DNA of 19,693 bases, taken from contig JBBABP010000015.1 of assembly GCA_041657585.1 (NCBI GenBank), forward strand, positions 1 to 19,693, given 5' to 3'. Below, one piece after another: positions 7,751 to 18,338 of this stretch. How positions within the stretch are numbered: the first letter of the stretch is position 1; every line of letters starts with the position of its first letter. Source of the DNA: JBBABP01 sp041657585 (GTDB lineage Bacteria; Patescibacteriota; Gracilibacteria; Absconditabacterales; Absconditicoccaceae). A program made the position numbers and the translations under genes. The notes under the pieces were generated by a model. That model made no database searches, had not been told where the DNA came from, and saw only the letters and a program-made list of their open reading frames with translations.

Positions 7751-9040
7751 TTACGGTGTTATCCTATTCGCGTATCTTGGGAATGGAATTGATTCTCTGA
7801 TGTGGTGCAAATTACAAATCCATCTTACCAATCTTTCAAGTCCAAATCCAAATCAACTGTGAGGCACTCAACCATATTTTCTCAAATCCAAATATCGATT
7901 AAAATATTCAACAGGCAATTTTTCTTCTTTTATTCTATCCAAAAGTTTTTGATAGTCAGATTCTCTTTCACTTCATCATATTATTTCTCAGCATCATTCT
8001 GGCGCCAAAAGATCGGCATTCAAAACGTAGTTTTTATCTTTAGGATCTTCTTTCATATAAAAAGCTTTTACATGTTTTGGATATTTTTCCACAAATAAAC
8101 AATTCTCATATTTATTCATCAAAATAGTTTCATCATCAGCTCACAAATCATCTCAAGATTTGATGTCAGATCAAAGTTTATTCAATTCTTTGATTACGTC
8201 TTCATAATCTTTTCTGATAAACGGAACTTTTATTTTCTGCAGAGGCACGATATCTCTTTCCAATATTTTTAACTCATTTTGATTTAATTTCAAAACTTCT
8301 TGAATAATATAATAAATCAGATTTTCTTGTATTTCCAAATTTCATTCATGTCCAACAAATGCCATTTCAGCATCCATCATCCAAAATTCATTCAAATGTC
8401 TTCTTGTTTTGCTTTTTTCTGCTCTAAATGTTGGGCCAAAATCAAATACACGACCATGTGCCATCATTGCCGCTTCTATATAAAGTTGTCAGCTTTGTGA
8501 CAAATACATACTTTCTCAGTTTACATGTTTCACTTCATATAAATTAGATGTTCATTCACACGCCGTTGGAGTGAAAATTGGAGCATCGATTTTGATAAAA
8601 TTATTATTTCTAAGCCAATCGTAATTTGCATAAATTATAGTGTTTCTGATTCTTTGAATCGCTCGTTGTTTATCTGATCTCAATCGCAAATGCCTATTAT
8701 CAAGCAGAAATTCTGGTCAATGCTCTTTTTGTCAAATAGGATAATCATTAGTTTTTGTAATAATATTTAATTCTTTAACTTGAATTTCATATTCTTCTTT
8801 TTTTGGATGTTTACAAACGCTTCATTTTATTATCAAAGAAGTTTCTATGCCACAAGCAGTCAATTCATCAAATTTATTATCTCAAATATTATTTTTTTCT
8901 ATGATAAGTTGTATGAATCCCATTCAATACCTAAGCTCTACAAAGGCAATTTTACCTGAAGATCTGATGTGATTGATCCATCATCAAAGTTGGATTTCTT
9001 TTCACAAAAATTCTTCACCGATTTCTTTAGTCACAAACAT
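7751..9040 (-). CDS. asnS: Asparaginyl-tRNA synthetase
   Basis: AsnRS charges tRNA-Asn with asparagine using ATP. The 429-residue product runs from ATG 9038-9040 to TAA 7751-7753. It has an N-terminal OB-fold for anticodon binding (GGWINHIRSSGKIAFVELR, about residues 18-36) and then the class IIb catalytic core. Motif 1 lies around FIKIDAPIFTPTACEG. Motif 2 includes GPTFRAEKSKTRRHLNEF followed by WMMDAEMAF. Motif 3 is HSGFGFGLERLVRWI, and the protein ends with HHIRESIPFPR, which points to AsnRS rather than AspRS. About 21 glycines are TGA and 9 are GGN, including TGAs next to conserved GFG and EGT sites. The upstream gap (9041-9270) shows no clear promoter for it. Confidence 0.95.
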
Positions 9041-9270
9041 AATATTTTAATAAAAGAATAAAAAGCAGACTTTAAAATATTTATATGGTTGATGATTTCA
9101 AGTATTAAAATATAACTACAAAATTTATAATAAACATCTAATAGAATACTATCTGTGGTTTAATAAGATATTTAAAATTAATTATGTAAATTGGATATTT
9201 TCATGGCAGAGCAGTATAAAACTAATTTTTATTTAGATTTTTTTTATCAATTATTTTATTAAAAATTAAC

Positions 9271-9299
9271 TTGACTTTGCGTGCCAAATACATTATATA
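9271..9299 (+). promoter_or_regulatory. Predicted promoter for the gene at 9328
   Basis: TTGACT at 9271-9276 and TATATA at 9294-9299 are 17 nt apart, about 30 bp before the ATG. The spacer (ttgcgtgccaaa) is less AT-rich than its surroundings. The rest of the 9041-9327 gap is plain AT-rich DNA with no other feature seen. Confidence 0.6.
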
Positions 9300-9327
9300 T
9301 AAAACATAAATATAAATAAAAAAAAAT

Positions 9328-9821
9328 ATGGAAAAATTAGTTATAATTTTAGTGGTTTTTTGTTTTGTTATTATAGTTTATTTCGTCTTAACAATCAAAT
9401 TAAAAAAGTTTTTTGAAGAACAAAAAAAAAAAATGAAGAAGAAAGTAAAAAACTTTTAAATTTGTTAATAAATGAATTAAATAAGTTACAAGACAAAAAC
9501 AAAGAAGATATAAAAGAGGCAATATCTTCAATTGCCAAATTTTATTCTTGCATTCTAGTTGATTGCGACGAAGAAATACTTCATTTACTTGAAAAACAAG
9601 GAAGTTTTTGTGATATGTTTTCAAAAATAAAAGAAATCATAATTGCAAAAAACAAATTTGAAAATATTCCAACATTTTTTCCTCATGGTGGTTGGGACAT
9701 CTTTTTTCAAGTAGACATAGTAGATATTGAAGAAATAAAAAAAGAAAGAGAAAAAACAAAAAATCAGATTTCTTTTTTTATTACTGAAAAATTGAAATCT
9801 GAATTTAATTGTTGTAATTAG
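9328..9821 (+). CDS. Small membrane-anchored coiled-coil protein, interrupted by a frameshift in a 12-A run
   Basis: The frame from ATG 9328 encodes one transmembrane helix (about residues 4-22) and a basic stretch, then hits TAA shortly after a run of 12 A (9422-9433). Adding one A, or slipping back one base there, joins it to the frame ending with TAG 9819-9821. The joined product is about 164 aa: membrane anchor, Lys/Glu/Leu coiled coil (about 30-70), then a compact domain with FYSCILVDCDEE, FPHGGWDIFFQVD and a C-terminal NCCN. Strong promoter and terminator signals suggest a living gene, so transcriptional slippage, phase variation, or a sequencing error in the homopolymer are all possible. 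It has no TGA codons and its three glycines are GGN. The N-terminal anchor plus coiled coil is superficially RmuC-like, but no nuclease core is present. Function unknown. Confidence 0.65.
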
Positions 9822-9839
9822 TTCAGATTAAAATTTATG

Positions 9840-9870
9840 CCGGAGGATTATTATCTTTCCGGTTTTTTTT
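9840..9870 (+). terminator. Intrinsic terminator after the frameshifted gene
   Basis: The stem ccgga (9840-9844) pairs with tccgg (9858-9862), extendable by a wobble pair, and is followed by eight T (9863-9870). It is one of the few GC-rich stems in the window. Its T-run overlaps the stop codon of the convergent permease gene by 2 bp. Confidence 0.75.
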
Positions 9871-11032
9871 ATTCATGATCAATTTCTTTTACATAAAATA
9901 TCATTACTAACAAAATAATTCCACAAAAGAAAAAAGCAAATTTATTCCCAAAATATTGAGTCAGACATCATGTGATTATCATTACTGCAAACATTGTCAA
10001 ACTGCTTATCAATCAATATGCTGCAGATCAATATTCTTTCTTGTGGTATTCTCAAATATTAAAAAAATATCTTCATTCCAAAATATTTATTACTATTCCA
10101 AAGAAAGTTCATAATCCAAAACTATATAAGTTCAAAAAAGCATAAGTATCATATTCTTTTATAAAGTGGGGGAATACGATGACTCATATACCAAAAATTA
10201 ATGTAAAAATAATAGAAATTATTTTTTTCTTTTTTTGATAAACGGCAGTTATTATATGGCCAAATATAGTTCATAATACAGAAAAAATAATAATCAAAAT
10301 TGTGCTTTTTGGAACCTTATTAAAAGTATCTATTCAGATTCCTAACATTTCTTGTCAAACCGCAGTAGAAACAGCTCGCAAAATTGATATCGGAAGCAAA
10401 AGCCCAATATATTTTTTGACAATTCAAAATATATTTGGAACGATAGTTTTGATAGAAGAAAAAAAATTCTTTTTTTGAAAAAATTTATCATATCACAAAA
10501 ATAATGTAAAAAAATTACTAACCATCAATAAAAATATAATAATCCAAAATCAAGTTCAATCCCATTTGCTATAAATTGTAAATCACCAATAACTTCACAA
10601 CAAAATCCCAATCAACATTATTATATTTAGTATTCAATTTATTACTGTTTCTGGAAGTCAGGATTCATGAATTTCTGTTGCTAAAATAATAGATTTTATT
10701 ACTAACCAAAATCAATAAGCTAATCATATAAAACCCAATAAAACAATAAAAATAACAAAAGGTTTGTAATCCAAAAAAAATCAAGTAATTAAACAAATAC
10801 CAGCCAAAATTCAAGAAAAAATAGCTATATTTTTTTTCCTGAAAGAATAAGCTATAGATCATCAAATTAAATATGCCACAGTTGAGCCTAAACTTATATA
10901 TCAAGCAATTTCTTGTAGACTTATATTTCCTTCTTTTAGAAATGACCATAAAAAAAATTTCACCATTCACAAAAAAATACTTCGTGCCAATACAATAATT
11001 ACAAAAATTATAAAATTTTTATATTTTTTCAT
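9869..11032 (-). CDS. Major facilitator superfamily-like permease
   Basis: The 387-residue integral membrane protein runs from ATG 11030-11032 to TAA 9869-9871 with many TGA codons as Gly, mostly inside membrane helices. I count roughly 11-12 hydrophobic helices in two halves, split near residues 180-205 by a basic loop (YDKFFQKKNFFSS), which is the MFS plan. A short basic loop FRKKN follows the second helix, where MFS proteins carry motif A, but the full GxxxDRxGRR signature is not present. Another basic loop (YQKKKK) sits in the equivalent place in the second half. The substrate cannot be told from sequence. The size and bipartite layout fit MFS; other 12-helix carriers are possible. It is divergent from dnaA across 215 bp. 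Confidence 0.75.
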
Positions 11033-11038
11033 AATTTT

Positions 11039-11100
11039 ATTCAGATTAAAAGATTTCATAACAAAAAAATATGAAGCAAATTTATAATAAAAATCTGAAT
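11039..11100. repeat. Nested inverted repeats between the permease and dnaA starts
   Basis: The 9-bp arms attcagatt (11039-11047) and aatctgaat (11092-11100) are perfectly complementary and enclose a second dyad (ttcata with tatgaa). They begin 7 bp upstream of the permease ATG, so a hairpin would lie in its leader. The remaining 11101-11247 is AT-rich. I see no run of DnaA boxes and no confident dnaA promoter. Confidence 0.45.
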
Positions 11101-11247
11101 GAAATCAAATAAAATTATTTCGTTGAATATCGTTTGTTTTTTTTTAATATTATAATAACAAAAAAATATTAATTATATAAATCTTCAGTATAACCGAATG
11201 AAATATCTTTTATTAGCAAAATCTGCTTTAATTATAAGACTAAATTT

Positions 11248-12729
11248 ATGAATATAGACTCTATCAATCAATATACATCAGAAAAAAAAACATTTTTTCG
11301 CGAAATATGGGAAAAGATAATTTTGTATTTATCAACCCAGCATGATCATAAAAAAATAATTTCATTCCTAAACAAAACTGGTATAGTGGATATTGACGAG
11401 TGAGAAAAAAATATATATATTTGAGTACCAAATGAATTTATACTTACTCAAGTAAAAAAATTTTTTGCTAAACCATTGAAAGACGCAGTTAATGAAACTT
11501 ATAATCCACAATTTAATATCAAATTTATTATTTATTCATGATTTTCAAGTAATTGAAGTGATCTTTTGATTAATATGAAAAAAATATTGAATATCAAAGA
11601 AACGAAAAAAATAGAAAATTATGAAATCAAAAAATCAATGAAAAATGATTTAACTGATTATTTTGGAATACTTTTTGATCAATCTTTCAGATTTGATACT
11701 TTTGTTTCATGAGAAAACACTCGTATGGCCTTTGCTTCAGCTAAGGCTGTTGCAGAAAATCCATGACAAGTCTACAATCCTTTGTTTTTATATTGAAATG
11801 TTTGATTGTGAAAAACGCATTTGATGCAAGCAATAGGCAATCAAATTATGCAAGAAAATCCAGAAAAAGTTGTTTTGTACCTTCCAACAAGTAAATTAGT
11901 TGATGAAATAATAACTGCTGTTAGATCAAACAAAATGTCCATTTTTTTACAAAAAATAGAAAATGTTGATGTTTTGCTAATTGATGATGTTCAATTTTTA
12001 GCGAACAAAGAAAGGACACAAGAAATATTTCACAATATTTTTAACGATTTTCAAATGGGAAAAAAGCAAATAATCCTTTCTTCTGATCGTCCGCCAAAGG
12101 AATTGGTAAATATAGAACCTAGACTCAAAAGTCGTTTTTCTTTATGATTAGTTACAGATATTCAAGCACCAGATTTTGAAACGAGAATTGCTATTTTACA
12201 ATCAAAAATGTTGGCAAAATCTGAAAATTTTGATTTTGAATTTTTGGAAATCATAGCGAAAAACATCAAAAATAATGTAAGAGAATTGGAATGAGCATTA
12301 AATATTTTGATTACGAGAAAAAAAGTTTTGAACAAAGAAATATCCAAAGAAGATGTATTTGCTTGCCTCAAAACTCTTTGATATTGCACAGAAAACAAAT
12401 CAGAAATTACTGAAACTGCGATACAGTCAAATACAAAAAGCGAACAAAATTTTGCAAATTTGGTTGAGATGGTAAGTAAATATTACAATATTTCTGTGAG
12501 CGATATCAAATCAGAGTTAAAGAAAAAAGAAGTTACAAATGCTCGTCAAATTTTGATGCTTTTGGCAAAAAAATATTTTGACCGAACTTTAGAAAAAGTT
12601 TGAAATTATTTTTGATGAAAAGGGCATGCCACAGTTATATATGCAATAAATAATATAGAAAGTAAATTAAAAACTGACTCAAATATGGCGCATGATATGC
12701 AAATTTTTGTTGAGCGATTAAAGAAGTAA
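11248..12729 (+). CDS. dnaA: Chromosomal replication initiator protein DnaA
   Basis: DnaA binds DnaA boxes at oriC and unwinds the origin in its ATP form. The 493-residue product has domain I (about 1-90), a linker, the AAA+ domain III (about 137-350) and the DNA-binding domain IV (about 395-493). Visible motifs are Walker A GNVGLGKT (residues 183-190; its three glycines are all TGA), Walker B VLLIDDVQF (about 242-250), SSDRPP of sensor I, RLKSRFSLG with the arginine finger, and NNVRELEGALN of sensor II. Domain IV carries GNYFGGKGHATVIYAI, the DnaA signature, in which the usual DHS/T is GHAT. The start ATG at 11248 gives a normal domain I. Under the standard code only a fragment from 11821 would remain. 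No dnaN or rpmH adjoins it; the next gene is the giant surface protein. Confidence 0.96.
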
Positions 12730-12947
12730 ACAAGTTAAATAATGTTTAAAAAAAAATTCAAGTTTAACGCTTCGCTTGGACATACTTTTTTTCATTGCTA
12801 AAAAAAGTATGCAAAAAAATCTAGGAAAAACATCCGCCATTTTGTTTTTCCTTTGGCATACCAATCAAAGTAATCTTTCCAGCGCTTTTCGTAAATTAAA
12901 GTAATTTTTTTTATTTGATTTCCATGCAAAAATAAGTTCCCGAAAAT
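12730..12947. other. Unassigned intergenic block after dnaA containing a perfect 12-bp hairpin
   Basis: This 218-bp stretch holds no open frame I can defend on either strand. Its clearest feature is a perfect inverted repeat: catacttttttt at 12781-12792 with aaaaaaagtatg at 12800-12811 around a 7-nt loop. An A-run rather than a T-run follows, so it is not a standard plus-strand terminator. The region from about 12765 to 12900 is richer in G and C than typical gaps here (words such as gcttcgcttgg, atccgccat, ccagcgctttt). That suggests a decayed gene, a small RNA or a mobile remnant. I cannot tell which. Confidence 0.4.
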
Positions 12948-12975
12948 TTGACAGAATTTAATTTTTGAGTATAAT
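12948..12975 (+). promoter_or_regulatory. Consensus promoter for the giant surface protein gene
   Basis: Perfect TTGACA at 12948-12953 and perfect TATAAT at 12970-12975 are 16 nt apart, with TGAG directly before the -10. This is the best promoter in the window. The start point would be near 12982, giving a leader of about 145 nt. It resembles the promoter at 6790-6817 in spacing, the TGAG context and spacer sequence. Confidence 0.8.
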
Positions 12976-12983
12976 ATGATAAA

Positions 12984-13088
12984 GTTACAAAGGCTACAAA
13001 GGTTTCAAAGCTAAAAAAGCCCTAAAGCAAAAAACTTTATCTTGCCTTTATAGCTTTCTATAGCTTTCTATAGCTTTCTATAGCTTTA
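12984..13088 (+). promoter_or_regulatory. Repeat-rich 5' leader of the giant surface protein gene
   Basis: Three blocks follow the promoter. First come three 9-bp units at 12984-13010 (gttacaaag, gctacaaag, gtttcaaag). Then comes an AAAGC-rich 23-nt segment at 13007-13029 that matches the one in the 6626-6785 leader at 20 of 23 positions. Last come about four copies of the 10-bp unit tagctttcta at 13049-13088, followed by one stray tagctt near 13097. The AAAGC blocks can pair with the GCTTT repeats in several registers, so the RNA could form alternative hairpins upstream of the ATG at 13126. No Shine-Dalgarno sequence is seen. Confidence 0.7.
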
Positions 13089-13125
13089 ATTACTTTATAG
13101 CTTCTTTATTATTTACGTTATCAAA

Positions 13126-16100
13126 ATGAAAAAAATTACTTGGCTAAAATTATTGCTTATAAATTTATTTTTGCTTCCATTAATATTTTTTGCTATCAAA
13201 TATAATGCATCAAATGTTTTGGCGGACGAAAATCGAAACAACAATAATTTTTTATCTCGAGATTTATTTTGGAATAATCGATGAGGTTGAGTTGACACTG
13301 GAACGCTTGTAGATGCACTTTTTACTTCAGGCTGAGCATATACAAATAATCGAAACTGATATCAGTGATGTGAAATATCTCAAGATACTTGAGTAATTTT
13401 TTTAGATGCTTGAACAGATACGATTCCAGAATATTTATCTGGAAATATGATTTATGTCCTAAACGAAGGTAATTATACAACAACAAGACCAATAAATTTT
13501 TCATGAAATTGTATAGGATTTGTGTGATATTGAAATGTTTTAATATACAGTTCTGGAGATACACAAACGTGATTTAATATAACAGACAAAAGTTATTTAA
13601 TCCTGGATAATATTAAGATTAACTGAACATGAAATGGCGTTCAGCTTAATAATTGAATTGTCTACAACAACGTTTCATACACGACAATAAATAATGTCTC
13701 GTTATACAACAATATATCATCGGCATTTCTTATCAACAATAGTTACGGCAATATAATCAATAATTCATCTGGTTATAATAATTCAATCTGAATTTATGTG
13801 GAAAACTCAAGTGGAAATATTTTTACATGACTAACTATTTATTCCAACTCGGGTAACTGAATGTCGTTGAGTGGATCAGATTCAAATATATTTTCAAATT
13901 TACAAACTTACAGCAATACCTGAAACTGAATTTATATTTTAAATTCAAATAACAATTCTGTATCTAATTCAAGATTTTATAACAACGTTAATTATTGAGC
14001 GTATTTTGATTGATGATCAGGAAATGTGATTAATTCAGTAAGTTGATTTAACAACTGATATGAATGATTATTTTTTCAATCAAACAATAGCACAATTACA
14101 AATTCAAATTTTTATTGAAATGAAACATTATGAGCGAGGATTCAGTGAACAAATAATAATGTATCCAATATTACATCTTCATGAAATAGTGGGCATTGAG
14201 TAATTTTACTTTTGAGTTGAAGCACAATAACAAATATACAAAGTACAAATAATGTAGAAAAATGAATACTGATAACTTCTTCTTACAACAATATATTTTC
14301 ATGACTTACTTCTGCTCGTAATTTATTAGACTGAATATGGCTATATGGAAATTCAAACACATTTACAAATATTATTTCTTCGTCAAATACATGAAACTGA
14401 ATCACTATTTATGACTGAGAAACCAATATATTCAACATAGCAAATTCTTATTCAAATTTATGAAACTGACTTGATATACAAAATCCTTCATCAATTAATG
14501 AATGAAATTCAATCACGAATTCAAATTTTTATTCCAACACAGGAGATGGAATTATTATTTCAGGTTCACAAAATAATCTTTTAAGCTGAATCAATTCATA
14601 TTCCAATTACGCATGAATTGAGATATTAAATAGTTCAAACGGTAACTCGATTGTCAATTCAAATATTTATTCCAATCAATCAGTTTGATTATCTGTTGAT
14701 GATGGCGACACAAATAATTTCACAAACATTTCTTCTTCATGAAATATATGAAATTGATTTTCTTTAATTAATTGATCAAGTTGAAATTTAATTACAAGTT
14801 TCATCTGACGCAATAATGATTATTGAATTTATGTACAAAACTCGTCAAACAATACTTTAAGCTGAATTAATTCGTATAATAATATTTCATGATGAGTAAT
14901 TATAGATACTGCAAACAATAACATATTAAATAATATAATTTCTTCTTGAAATAGCATATTTTGACTTTGAATAAGCGCTTGAAGTTGAAATGCAATTTCA
15001 AGTTTTCAAAGTCACAATAACACATGAGCATGATTAATTTTGAATAGTTCAACAAATAATATTTTATCTTGAATTACCGCTTACTCAAATTCAGACAATT
15101 GAATAAAATTGACCGATTCAGATTACAACACAATTTCAAATTCTCAAACTTATAATAATACATGAAGGGGAATTTATTTTAATAATTCTAATTTCGGAAC
15201 AATAAATTTAACAACTATATATAATAATACAAACAATTGATTGTATCTAAGTTGATCTTCAAACAACGCAATTAACAATTCTCAATCTTATAGTAATACT
15301 TGAATATGAATTTATTTATCTAATTCTTCAAATAATACAATCAATAACTCAAAAGTATATAATCATATTTCTGAATGAATCCTTTTAATAAACTCTTCGA
15401 GCAATTCAATTAATAATTCTCAAACTTATAATAACGACCATTGAATTTCTTTATTGTTTTGAAATGGCAATGCAGTTAATAACTCTCAATCTTATAATAA
15501 CGACCATTGAATTGGAATAGAATACTCAAGCAGTAACATTATAAATGCGGTTCAGACATATAATAATGGCTATTGAATTGGCATAGGAGAAGATTCTACT
15601 TGAAACCAATATTACTGAACATTAAAAGTTTTTTCTAACAATAGTTGAAACTTTGACTGAACAAGTTGAAATGATCAATATCTAACTTGATGAACGTGAA
15701 TATATTTTTCAAGTCTTTGACGAAGTTCATGAACATTACTTACTTGAATTTCTATGTCTTGGAATTATATCACAAATCCGATTTACAACTCAAGTTATTT
15801 GTTAAATTGGAATAGCGGATTTACTTATTTTATGTGAAATCAAATATGGACGTGAACTTATCCTATCAATTATAGTTATGGATCTCAAATACTCAAACAA
15901 ATTCAGCCTGTTATTTATTCTTGAACTTCTTTGATAACTTGATTAACTTACAGTTCATTGCAATTTATCTGATCAGATATGACTGTAATTTCGTGATCGT
16001 TAACTGCAAATAATTATTACACAACTTGACCAGTGATTCTAACATATTCAACTACAAGTCTAACAAACTATCAATTATTTTGAGATATTACAAATTTATC

Positions 16101-18306
16101 AAGCTGAACTATTTCAACAAGCTGATCGATTTCTGTGATTTTCACATGATCAGATTGAACAAAAAATATTGTGGTTCAATTTTATACATGAAATATTTTC
16201 GCAACACATTATGCTACAACAATTACATTAGATAACACAGTTCCCGCTATGACGTGAACGACTTTGTCGTGATCAAATGTTACAAGCTGATGATATTACA
16301 ATACTTGAGTTAGCTTTACATTCTACGACACAAATCTTTCTTGAGCTACATTATATTCATGAAACGATACGACATGAACAAATTATACTTCATGACAAAT
16401 AATTACATGACAGGCAACTTATAGATTAGTAGTTTCAGATTTTGCAGGAAACATTACGTCAAAAACATTTACGATAGATGCAGTTAATCCATCTACAACA
16501 TTTATATCGCCAACAAGTTGATCTACAATTACTGGTAGCGCGACAGTTCAGTTTATTCGATCTTGATCAGATTTTAATATGTCTTGATATAATTTATATT
16601 TATACAATAGTTGAAGTTTAGTCTACACAAGTACACAAATTACGTGAACAACTTTATCTTTATTTATGTATAATTGAACATATTCTGGATATATTATAGC
16701 CCAAGATTTTGCTGGCAATACTTGAATATCAAATATAAATATTTTTACAGTCAACGTTCCTTTGCAGTGAATAATTACTCTAACTTGAAGTAATTTCTTG
16801 TACAGTGGTTGACAAGCTTATGTCAAAAATCCAATATCTTTAATTCTGACTACAAATAAAATAAGTTATTATACAATCACATGAGATATTGTTTTATCTA
16901 CGATTACTTGAATTGTTAGCACAAGCACAATTTCATTCAATCTTACTTGATCAGATGCGACAAAAAATATTTATGTTCAATTTTACACAGGTAATGAAAC
17001 AACTTACAACACTTGATTAAGTTTAATTTTAGATTCTGCGTGACCAACAACGCCAACTTTAAGTTCTCCAACAAGTTGATGAAATATTATTTGAACTGGA
17101 AATTTAATTTGGTCTGCTTCTGTTGATAGTGGCGTTGGAATTTCATGATATTATTGCTATGTTTCAACTTCGCCAATATTCGCTTCTAATTTCACGAGTT
17201 GATTTACAAGCTGAACATGATTGCAAATTCAAAATAGCGTAAGTACAAGTTGAACTTTGTATTGGTATGTCGTAGCAGTTGATAAATTATGAAATACTGG
17301 CACTAGTTCAACAATCCAATCATTTATTTATACTCCTATACTTGATATAATTTCAGATTCATTTTCTTTTGATCAAATAACTAACGCAAAGTTAGATAAA
17401 GTTTATAAGTCAGATACAATTACAATTGCATGACTTAGCGACTCAACACAAGTATTGGCGCAATTAACAAAATGAGCTTTGTACATAAATTGAACATTCG
17501 TTTGAACTACATGAATGGTTCAAAATTGATCAACAGTTTATATAGAGCTTATTTCCAGTGATGAATATGAAACATCGGTTACATCTACTTTGAGCATATG
17601 AAGTAGGTCAGCGAGATTTAAAATTACAACAAAATCTGAAAATTGAACAAGTTCAGATAATACAGATTGTGAAGATGACGATAGCTGTGATTTAACTAAT
17701 TCTAAAAAATTACAAATTATATCTATATTCAATACTTTAAAAAATATTTATTCTGACTCTACCAAACAAAACGAATTTGTTGCCTTATTAAAAACTAAGT
17801 TGCAAGAAAATATAGATTATTATCAGGCACAAATAGATAATGATTCTAATTCAAGTAGTGTTGATACATTGAGAGTTCAGGCTTTACAATATTTATATGA
17901 TCTTGCAGATAATTATTTATGAAATACAAACACAATTTATTGATACACAAATACTGATCCAAAAAAGCACGTTGCTCCAAATGGCAAGGTTTATACAATT
18001 ACTTATAATTCATCTACAAAATTATATACATCCCCAAATTTTATATATCCAAAAACATTTAAAAATTTACAAGACCTTAGATCATATATCGATATAAATA
18101 ATTGATGAACGACTTATTATTCTTCAAGCACAACAGATAGTGTCGACACTTCACGAAATGCAAGTTATGTTGCGCCGAATGGCAAATTTTACAAAATATA
18201 TAGAACGACAGACGGTAGATATTCTTCTTACAATTTCATCTATAAAAATTATTTCGATTCATTTGAATCTACAAAAAATTATATTTATATAAATAATAAG
18301 AAATAG
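13126..18306 (+). CDS. Giant secreted parallel beta-helix surface protein, 1,726 aa
   Basis: Continuous from ATG 13126 to TAG 18304-18306 with UGA=Gly; TGA is the commonest glycine codon. Residues 1-34 form a signal peptide (MKKITWLKLLL, cleavage likely after NVLA). About residues 95-830 form a right-handed parallel beta-helix of NosD/PbH1 type: roughly thirty coils of 22-24 residues with Asn/Ser/Gly ladders (NNSQSYNNDHGI, NSSNNTI). About 965-1395 hold Ig-like/fibronectin-like domains (FTGSDGTKNIVVQFYTGN recurs as FNLTGSDATKNIYVQFYTGN). About 1405-1503 match a widespread surface-protein module with the pattern DSFSFDQ...ITIAG...YINGTFV...STLSIG. An acidic, Cys-containing helical region (about 1510-1600) leads to two copies of a 45-residue C-terminal module beginning VAPNGK. 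It probably binds or degrades surface polysaccharide, or acts as an adhesin; no catalytic site is evident. No membrane anchor is visible, so the C-terminal pair may attach it. Confidence 0.93.
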
Positions 18307-18309
18307 AAC

Positions 18310-18336
18310 CTCTGTAACCTCTGCAACCTTTGAATC
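18310..18336 (-). repeat. Three 9-bp tandem units between the giant gene and the glycosyltransferase
   Basis: Read on the minus strand the units are gattcaaag, gttgcagag and gttacagag, filling almost all of the 32-bp gap between the two convergent stop codons. They belong to the same degenerate 9-bp family as the units at 12984-13010 upstream of the giant gene, but in the opposite orientation. No intrinsic terminator is visible for either gene. Confidence 0.75.
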
Positions 18337-18338
18337 CT

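Noticed and set aside
9763..9815. Inverted aaatcagatttc-like repeat near the end of the 9328-9821 gene considered as a terminator
   Set aside because: It lies within coding sequence with a long loop; the ccgga stem at 9840-9870 is the better terminator.
13322..13564. Minus-strand and other-frame open frames across the giant gene, including 16026-16235 and 17897-18097
   Set aside because: They lie within one continuous 5,181-bp frame with signal peptide and recognisable domains.
13400..15600. Repetitive segment considered as a CRISPR array or satellite
   Set aside because: The periodicity (66-72 bp) is in frame, and translates to beta-helix coils without unique spacers or exact repeats.
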